Positions 49,984 through 64,000 of a stretch of 64,000 bases of DNA are shown one piece after another. The stretch lies in assembly GCA_016704535.1 (NCBI GenBank), contig JADIZZ010000002.1, forward strand, positions 614,241 through 678,240, read 5' to 3'. The stretch's first letter is position 1. The number at the start of each line of letters is the position of its first letter. Source of the stretch: Betaproteobacteria bacterium (GTDB lineage: Bacteria; Pseudomonadota; Gammaproteobacteria; Burkholderiales; Burkholderiaceae_C). The notes beneath the pieces were generated by a model. The model was not told the origin of the DNA, did no database searches, and was given only the letters and a program-made list of their open reading frames with translations. The position numbers and the translations under genes were made by a program.

Positions 49984-50057
49984 GCGGGAGTAGTTCAATG
50001 GCAGAACCTTAGCCTTCCAAGCTACTGACGCGGGTTCGATTCCCGTCTCCCGCTCCA
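49984..50057 (+). tRNA. tRNA-Gly (TCC)
   Basis: 74 bases with encoded CCA. The acceptor GCGGGAG pairs with CTCCCGC, the discriminator is T, the anticodon TCC is in CTTCCAA at 50016-50018, and the T arm is GCGGGTTCGATTCCCGT. The 72-bp spacer to tRNA-Tyr shows nothing else. Confidence 0.97.
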
Positions 50058-50141
50058 CGGCAGGTTTGTTTTGATCAGGACCGTTTCGTCGTCAAGGGCC
50101 TGTCGGTTGGCCGCCGCGGCAGCCGCCAGACCCTTAACGAT

Positions 50142-50216
50142 GCCCATGTGGCTCAGTGGTAGAGCACCCCCTTGGTAAGGGGGAGGTCGCGGGTCCGATT
50201 CCCGCCATGGGCACCA
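50142..50216 (+). tRNA. tRNA-Thr (GGT)
   Basis: 75 bases with encoded CCA. The acceptor GCCCATG pairs with CATGGGC, the anticodon GGT (50174-50176) sits in CTTGGTAAG, and the T arm is GCGGGTCCGATTCCCGC. It lies 42 bp before the tuf start, the same order as glyT-thrT-tufB in E. coli. Confidence 0.97.
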
Positions 50217-50258
50217 AGTCTCATCTCTTTCCCTTGTCTTAGCCAGGAGCGCTAGAAA

Positions 50259-51449
<1,191 letters not shown>

Positions 51450-51459
51450 GGTTGTCCGC

Positions 51460-51535
51460 AGGGGTGTAGCTCAATTGGTAGAGCGCCGGTTTCCAAAACC
51501 GAAGGTCGGGGGTTCGATTCCCTCCGCCCCTGCCA
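51460..51535 (+). tRNA. tRNA-Trp (CCA)
   Basis: 76 bases with encoded CCA. The acceptor AGGGGTG pairs with CGCCCCT, with discriminator G. The anticodon CCA is at 51493-51495 in TTCCAAA, and the T arm is CGGGGGTTCGATTCCCTCC. It begins 10 bp after the tuf stop and precedes secE, as in many proteobacteria. Confidence 0.97.
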
Positions 51536-51567
51536 CCCGGTGACCCGCCGAGTGGCCCGAACAGCCG

Positions 51568-51604
51568 GCCCGCAGAGACCTTCCAACAGGCTCTGCGGGC
51601 TTTG
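51568..51604 (+). terminator. Terminator-like hairpin after tRNA-Trp
   Basis: GCCCGCAGAG (51568-51577) and CTCTGCGGGC (51591-51600) form a perfect 10-bp stem with a 13-base loop, followed by TTTG. It would separate the tRNA-tuf unit from secE, at least in part. Confidence 0.65.
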
Positions 51605-51664
51605 CGCCTGATACCGCCCCCGGGCCCGCAAGCCGCCGACCGGCAGAGAACACGCTAGAAAGTC

Positions 51665-52051
51665 ATGTCCACCCAACCTCAAGTCGAAACCGTCTCCACG
51701 GGCGCTGACAAGGCCAAACTGGCCGGCGCCGTGGTGTTGTTGCTGGCTTCGATCGTCGCCTTCTATTACCTCGGCAAGCAGGACCTGTGGGTGCGCGTGG
51801 GTGCGCTGCTGGCCTTGCTGGCGGCCGCGGTAGCGCTGTTCTTCACGTCGGAATCGGGCAAGCAGTTGGTTGCCTTCGGTCGCGACGCCGTGCGCGAAAC
51901 GAAGAAGGTGGTCTGGCCTACCCGCAAGGAAGCCACGCAGATGACGGGCTACGTCTTCGCCTTTGTGTTCGCGATGGCGCTGTACATGTGGTTGACGGAC
52001 AAAACGCTCGAATGGGTCATCTTCGACCTGGTCCTGGGCTGGCGCAGTTAA
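51665..52051 (+). CDS. secE: Preprotein translocase subunit SecE
   Basis: The 128-aa long-form SecE has three membrane segments (GAVVLLLASIVAFYYL, GALLALLAAAVALFFT, VFAFVFAMALYMWLTD) and the conserved amphipathic helix ETKKVVWPTRKEATQMTGY. It joins SecY and SecG as the protein export channel. It is followed 11 bp later by nusG, the conserved pair. Confidence 0.96.
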   Translation: MSTQPQVETVSTGADKAKLAGAVVLLLASIVAFYYLGKQDLWVRVGALLALLAAAVALFFTSESGKQLVAFGRDAVRETKKVVWPTRKEATQMTGYVFAFVFAMALYMWLTDKTLEWVIFDLVLGWRS

Positions 52052-52062
52052 GGGACTACACC

Positions 52063-52650
52063 ATGACCGAACAACAGCTCACCACGGCCGCCGCCGACGC
52101 TCCCGTCGCCGTGCCGTCCACCAAGCGCTGGTACATCGTGCACGCCTACTCCGGCATGGAAAAGGCCGTCGAGCGCAATCTGCGCGAGCGCATCGACCGC
52201 GCCGGCATGCAGGACAAGTTCGGCCGCATCCTGGTGCCCACCGAAGAAGTGGTGGAACTGAAGAACGGCAAGAAGAGCGTCACCGAGCGCCGCATCTACC
52301 CGGGCTACGTGCTCGTCGAGATGGACATGGCCGACGACACCTGGCACCTCGTGAAGCACACCAGCAAGGTGACGGGCTTCATCGGCGGCGCGCGCAACCG
52401 CCCGGCGCCGATCTCCGAAGCCGAGGTCGACAAGATCGTCAACCAGATGAAGGAAGGCGTCGACAAGCCGCGGCCGAAGGTCGAGTGGATCGTCGGCGAG
52501 CTGGTGCGCGTCAAGGAAGGCCCGTTCACCGACTTCAACGGCGCCGTGGAAGACGTGAACTACGAGAAGAGCAAGGTCAAGGTTTCGGTGACCATCTTCG
52601 GCCGCGCCACCGGCGTGGAACTCGACTTCGCGCAGGTCGAGAAGATCTGA
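52063..52650 (+). CDS. nusG: Transcription termination/antitermination protein NusG
   Basis: The 195-aa protein has the NGN domain (KRWYIVHAYSGMEKAVERNL, YPGYVLVEMDMADDTWHLV, VTGFIGGARNRPAPIS) and a C-terminal KOW motif (VRVKEGPFTDFNGAVEDVNY). It binds RNA polymerase and links to Rho or ribosomal S10. The ATG at 52063 is preceded by AAGGGA. Confidence 0.97.
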   Translation: MTEQQLTTAAADAPVAVPSTKRWYIVHAYSGMEKAVERNLRERIDRAGMQDKFGRILVPTEEVVELKNGKKSVTERRIYPGYVLVEMDMADDTWHLVKHTSKVTGFIGGARNRPAPISEAEVDKIVNQMKEGVDKPRPKVEWIVGELVRVKEGPFTDFNGAVEDVNYEKSKVKVSVTIFGRATGVELDFAQVEKI

Positions 52651-52767
52651 TTCATCGGCGTTTCCCGACACAGCCCCGGGAAGCGCTTCGTTCTGATTGG
52701 GCTGAGTGACGAGGAGCTCGTCCGAACCCCCGGGTTCGCGGGCGTTTGAACTCGATAGGAGTGCCGC
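52651..52767 (+). promoter_or_regulatory. rplKA leader region
   Basis: This 117-bp gap before rplK contains the hairpin CGAACCC-CC-GGGTTCG and a TTCCCG...CGGGAA pairing. L1 autoregulates rplKA by binding a leader structure in E. coli; a similar site is likely in this gap but I cannot assign the exact bases. Confidence 0.35.
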
Positions 52768-53202
52768 ATGGCAAAGAAGATCGTCGGCTTCATCAAGCTG
52801 CAAGTACCGGCCGGCAAGGCCAACCCGTCGCCGCCCATCGGCCCGGCCCTGGGCCAGCGCGGCCTGAACATCATGGAGTTCTGCAAGGCGTTCAACGCCC
52901 AGACCCAGCAGGGCTTCGAGATCGGCATGAAGCTGCCGGTGGTCATCACCGCCTTCGCCGACAAGAGCTTCACCTTCATCATCAAGTCGCCCCCGGCGAC
53001 CGCGCTGCTGAAGAAGGCCGCCAAGATCGAGAAGGGCTCCGGCAAGGCGCACATCGAGAAGGTGGGCAAGGTCACGCGTGAGCAGCTCGAAGAGATCGCC
53101 AAGATCAAGATGAAGGACCTGAACGCAGCCGATCTGGACGGTGCGGTCAAGATCATCGCGGGCTCGGCCCGCTCCATCGGTCTGATCGTCGAAGGAGTCT
53201 GA
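52768..53202 (+). CDS. rplK: 50S ribosomal protein L11
   Basis: The 144-aa protein has KLQVPAGKANPSPPIGPALG, the linker region and the rRNA-binding C-terminal domain (KTSPPATALLKKAAKI-like KSPPATALLKKAAKIEKG, EIAKIKMKDLNAADLDGAV). It binds the GTPase-associated 23S rRNA. It is spaced 2 bp from rplA. Confidence 0.98.
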   Translation: MAKKIVGFIKLQVPAGKANPSPPIGPALGQRGLNIMEFCKAFNAQTQQGFEIGMKLPVVITAFADKSFTFIIKSPPATALLKKAAKIEKGSGKAHIEKVGKVTREQLEEIAKIKMKDLNAADLDGAVKIIAGSARSIGLIVEGV

Positions 53203-53204
53203 AC

Positions 53205-53909
53205 ATGACGAAGCTGACCAAGAAGGCCAAGAGTCTGCAGGGCAAGGTCGACAGCCTGAAGCTCTACCCCCTGGCTGATGCGCTGACGCTCGTGAAGAGC
53301 GCGGCTACCGCCAAGTTCGACGAATCGATCGACGTCGCCGTGCAACTGGGCGTGGACGCCAAGAAGTCCGACCAGGTGGTGCGTGGTGCCGTCGTGATGC
53401 CCTCGGGCACCGGCAAGACCAAGCGCGTGGCCGTGTTCGCGCAAGGTGCCAAGGCCGAGGAAGCGAAGGCCGCCGGCGCCGACATCGTCGGCATGGACGA
53501 CCTGGCCGCCGAGATCAAGGCCGGCAAGATGGATTTCGACGTCGTCATCGCCTCGCCCGACACCATGCGCATCGTCGGTACGCTGGGCCAGATCCTGGGC
53601 CCGCGCGGCCTGATGCCGAACCCGAAGGTCGGCACCGTGACGCCCGACGTCGCCCAGGCCGTTCGCAACGCCAAGGCCGGCCAGGTGCAGTTCCGCGTCG
53701 ACAAGGCCGGCATCGTGCACGGCACGATCGGCCGCCGTTCCTTCGACGACGACAAGCTGGTCACCAACCTGCGTGCCCTCATCGACGCGCTGAACAAGGC
53801 CAAGCCCGCGACCAGCAAAGGCGTCTACCTGCGCAAGGTGGCGGTGTCGTCGACCATGGGCGTGGGTGTCCGCGTGGATACCGCGTCGATCCAGGCCACT
53901 GCGGCCTGA
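53205..53909 (+). CDS. rplA: 50S ribosomal protein L1
   Basis: The 234-aa two-domain protein shows FDESIDVAVQLGVDAKKSDQ, VVMPSGTGKTKRVAVFAQG, GPRGLMPNPKVGTVT and RNAKAGQVQFRVDKAGIVHG. It binds 23S rRNA at the L1 stalk and represses its own operon. It is followed by a 297-bp leader before rplJ. Confidence 0.98.
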   Translation: MTKLTKKAKSLQGKVDSLKLYPLADALTLVKSAATAKFDESIDVAVQLGVDAKKSDQVVRGAVVMPSGTGKTKRVAVFAQGAKAEEAKAAGADIVGMDDLAAEIKAGKMDFDVVIASPDTMRIVGTLGQILGPRGLMPNPKVGTVTPDVAQAVRNAKAGQVQFRVDKAGIVHGTIGRRSFDDDKLVTNLRALIDALNKAKPATSKGVYLRKVAVSSTMGVGVRVDTASIQATAA

Positions 53910-54206
53910 CATTGATTCCAAGGCTGCGCGCGAGTCTGGCGCGCAGCAGCAAGAGTTTGGTGGGCTGCCTGCAGTGATGCAGGCGGGCCATCCAAGACCG
54001 CTGGTGGAGGCCGGGCGCAAGCCCGGTGTCCGTAATCGAGAGCGAAGCGCATCCCCCGTGGACGCGCCGGGCTCGAAGCCAGCGCAGATGGCGGTCCCGC
54101 TGCAAAGGTTGTCCCGCAAGGGGTTCCTGAACGGCAAGGCTGCTGAATCCGGGTGTGCCGGCTGGGTCGCGAGACCCGAAGGCACGATTTTTGTGAGGAA
54201 CAGACC
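53910..54206 (+). promoter_or_regulatory. L10 leader region before rplJ
   Basis: This 297-bp non-coding stretch between rplA and rplJ is where the L10(L12)4 complex binds its mRNA and where the rplJL promoter usually lies. Several stems are visible (GCCGGGC-GCAA-GCCCGGT near 54013-54027; GGGTCGCGAGACCC near 54165). No protein-coding sign was seen. The exact L10 kink-turn was not resolved. Confidence 0.5.
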
Positions 54207-54752
54207 TTGAGTCTCAATAAAAGCGAGAAGGCTGCCGTGGTCACGGACGTGTCGGCGCAAGCCGCCCGTTCGCAGACGCTTGCGTTGGCCGAGTACCGTG
54301 GCCTCACCGTGGAAAACCTGAACAAGCTGCGCGTCGATGCGCGGTCCAAGGGTGTGTACCTTCACGTGCTGAAGAACACCCTGGCCCGTCGCGCCGTCGC
54401 CGGCACCCCGTTCGAGGTGGCCTCCGGTGCCATGGTCGGCCCGCTGATCTACGGCTTTTCCGAGGATGCCGTGGCTGCGGCGAAAGTCATTGCAGACTTC
54501 GCCAAGACCAACGACAAGCTGATCATCAAGGGCGGTGCCTTCGCGGGCAAGGCGCTGGACGTCAACGGGGTCAAGGCCCTGGCGTCCATCCCGAGCCGCG
54601 AAGTGCTCATCTCCCAGGTGGCCGGCCTGTTGAAGTCGCCGATCCAGCGCATCGCTGCGGTGGTCGCGGCGGTGGCCGAAAAGCGTGGTGGTGGTGCCGT
54701 GGCCGAAGGGGCGAACGACGCCTCGGCCGAAGCGCCTGCTGCCGCTGCCTGA
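54207..54752 (+). CDS. rplJ: 50S ribosomal protein L10, TTG start
   Basis: The 181-aa protein begins at TTG 54207 (M)SLNKSEKAAVVTDV, preceded by GTGAGGAA; the next in-frame ATG is far downstream and an upstream one would include leader sequence. It shows ALAEYRGLTVENLNKLRVDA, LHVLKNTLARRAV and a C-terminal helix that holds L12 dimers. The rare start codon probably belongs to its tight autoregulation. Confidence 0.95.
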   Translation: MSLNKSEKAAVVTDVSAQAARSQTLALAEYRGLTVENLNKLRVDARSKGVYLHVLKNTLARRAVAGTPFEVASGAMVGPLIYGFSEDAVAAAKVIADFAKTNDKLIIKGGAFAGKALDVNGVKALASIPSREVLISQVAGLLKSPIQRIAAVVAAVAEKRGGGAVAEGANDASAEAPAAAA

Positions 54753-54801
54753 CGCCCTGCGCATCCCAATTTTCAGAACCCAACGTTTCGAGGAACCCCA
54801 A

Positions 54802-55176
54802 ATGGCATTCGATAAAGACGCATTCCTGTCCGCGATGGACAGCATGACCGTGATGGAACTCAATGACCTGGTCAAGGCCATTGAAGAGAAGTTCGGCGTG
54901 TCCGCCGCTTCCATGGCCGCCCCGGCCGCCGGTGGCGGTGCCGCCGCTGCCGTGGTCGAAGAGAAGACCGAATTCAACGTCATGCTGCTGGAAGCCGGCG
55001 CCAACAAGGTGTCGGTCATCAAGGTCGTGCGCGAACTGACGGGCCTGGGCCTGAAGGAAGCCAAGGATCTGGTCGACGGCGCACCCAAGGCGGTCAAGGA
55101 AGCCATCCCCAAGGCCGATGCCGACGCTGCTCTGAAGAAGCTGCTGGACGCCGGCGCGAAGGCCGAAGTCAAGTAA
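54802..55176 (+). CDS. rplL: 50S ribosomal protein L7/L12
   Basis: The 124-aa stalk protein has the N-terminal dimerisation helix (MTVMELNDLVKAIEEKFGV), the Ala/Gly hinge and the globular domain (EKTEFNVMLLEAGANKVSVI, RELTGLGLKEAKDLVDGAP). It is present as multiple copies per ribosome and recruits translation factors. GAGGAA lies upstream of the ATG. Confidence 0.98.
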   Translation: MAFDKDAFLSAMDSMTVMELNDLVKAIEEKFGVSAASMAAPAAGGGAAAAVVEEKTEFNVMLLEAGANKVSVIKVVRELTGLGLKEAKDLVDGAPKAVKEAIPKADADAALKKLLDAGAKAEVK

Positions 55177-55184
55177 GTCAGGTT

Positions 55185-55216
55185 GCTCGCTGTGGCACTT
55201 CGGTGCCGCAGGGAGC
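55185..55216 (+). other. UUCG-capped hairpin between rplL and rpoB
   Basis: GCTCGCTGTGGCAC, TTCG, GTGCCGCAGGGAGC form a stem of about 14 bp with a C(UUCG)G tetraloop and one internal mismatch. The remaining gap to rpoB (55217-55422) has further stem potential but no gene. In E. coli this gap holds a partial terminator and an RNase III site that set rpoBC expression; this hairpin may do the same. Confidence 0.55.
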
Positions 55217-55422
55217 ACTTCTGAGGGCAGCGTGCTGCTCTGAGGAGTGTTCTCTGATCCGACTGCAGAGAACGGGTTTGGTCGGGCTGAGGTGCAACGC
55301 CTCGGTTGTCCGCCAGCGGCAGGTAGTGGCCTGCCACCAGACCTCGAGCGCAAGGCTCGAGTCGCCAGTCGCCGCAGAACCCATGCCTAGGCCAGGCGTG
55401 TGTTCTCGACACGGAGAGTTCA

Positions 55423-59544
<4,122 letters not shown>

Positions 59545-59550
59545 TGACCA

Positions 59551-59630
59551 CCCCGAAGCGGCTTCGCCGCCTCCCCTCAAGGGGGCGACGCCAGCGGCCC
59601 GGCAAAGCCGGTTCCGCGGCGTCTGCTTGG
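59551..59630 (+). repeat. Dispersed GC-rich palindromic repeat, copy B
   Basis: Located between rpoB and rpoC. It contains CCCCGAAGCGGCTTCG, an inner hairpin CCCCT-CA-AGGGG, the arms GACGCC and GGCGTC, and CCGGCAAAGCCGG. It shares its first block and its last block (CCCGGCAAAGCCGG, TTCCGCGGCGTCTGCTTGG) with copy A at 5209-5265. It is transcribed within rpoBC mRNA. Confidence 0.78.
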
Positions 59631-59671
59631 GGATGCCGGTTCAGAAATTTCCAGGAATTAAGGAGCACCCC

Positions 59672-63910
<4,239 letters not shown>

Positions 63911-63936
63911 GGCCGACGTTCTTTCTCGTCACACGA

Positions 63937-63961
63937 GGGCGGCCTGCGGGCCGCCCTTTTT
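63937..63961 (+). terminator. Rho-independent terminator after rpoC
   Basis: GGGCGGCC, a TGCG loop, GGCCGCCC then TTTTT. A perfect 8-bp stem plus T-run 27 bp after the rpoC stop; it ends the rplKAJL-rpoBC unit. Confidence 0.9.
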
Positions 63962-64000
63962 CATGCCGTCGACCAATGCCGGGCCTGCGTAATGCAGACG

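Overview
The window is chromosomal DNA of a very GC-rich betaproteobacterium. The best fit is order Burkholderiales, in the Rubrivivax/Leptothrix/Methylibium-type group. This rests on the tRNA-tuf-secE-nusG-rplKAJL-rpoBC order, the gph-trpE-trpG-trpD-trpC layout, a fused indolepyruvate ferredoxin oxidoreductase, a PF10136 'site-specific recombinase', and an intergenic repeat of a kind I associate with this order. The genus is inference. There is no rRNA, prophage, insertion sequence or CRISPR array.

Layout. (1) 1-13995, minus strand: an operon-like run of eleven envelope genes. In transcription order they are an ApbE flavin transferase, a c-heme lipoprotein of 1018 aa, a small lipoprotein with a CX4CH motif, two outer-membrane beta-barrel proteins, a TlpA thioredoxin, a DUF4266 lipoprotein, a DUF3570 barrel, a small secreted coiled-coil protein and two TPR proteins. 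The last TPR gene runs off the left edge. (2) 14313-19576: a LytS-type kinase, a membrane protein and a LytTR regulator in one operon, divergent from an ECF sigma factor, a probable anti-sigma factor and a secreted protein. (3) 19643-26751: a NhaR-like LysR regulator, a cysteine-free Rrf2/IscR-like regulator, a TRAP transporter (P, Q, M) and an amidase. (4) 26778-30737: three tandem YceI-family genes, one of them broken, a cytochrome b561, a Nudix and a VOC protein. (5) 30740-43892: indolepyruvate ferredoxin oxidoreductase next to the wreck of an Lrp regulator, a GGDEF protein, an EamA transporter, the 'recombinase' family membrane protein, apaG, rpe, an intact Lrp regulator, an unknown protein, a saccharopine-dehydrogenase-like enzyme, gph and a chalcone-isomerase-like protein. 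(6) 43965-49812: a trp operon (trpE-trpG-ltaE-trpD-trpC-ung) preceded by a candidate Trp-rich leader peptide. (7) 49805-63961: tRNA-Tyr, -Gly, -Thr, tuf, tRNA-Trp, secE, nusG, rplK, rplA, rplJ, rplL, rpoB, rpoC and a strong terminator.

How the genes work together. The last region is the standard translation/transcription core. The trp block makes indole-glycerol phosphate from chorismate, with threonine aldolase and uracil-DNA glycosylase carried along. The most unusual part is region 1. ApbE, TlpA, c-type heme motifs, porin-like barrels and TPR scaffolds in one transcript suggest a trans-envelope machine with a redox or cofactor-maturation step. The TPR/barrel part may be related to the Glt/Agl envelope machinery of Myxococcus, which is inference.

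Several small signals are also of interest. They are the trp leader (WPW codons, a predicted start site at its ATG, competing hairpins), an 11-G tract between the divergent kinase and sigma genes, a GLQEP repeat inserted in the TRAP permease, an IscR paralogue without any cysteine, two gene remnants (YceI and Lrp), and one repeat family that is intergenic before rpoC but translated at the N-terminus of a TPR protein.
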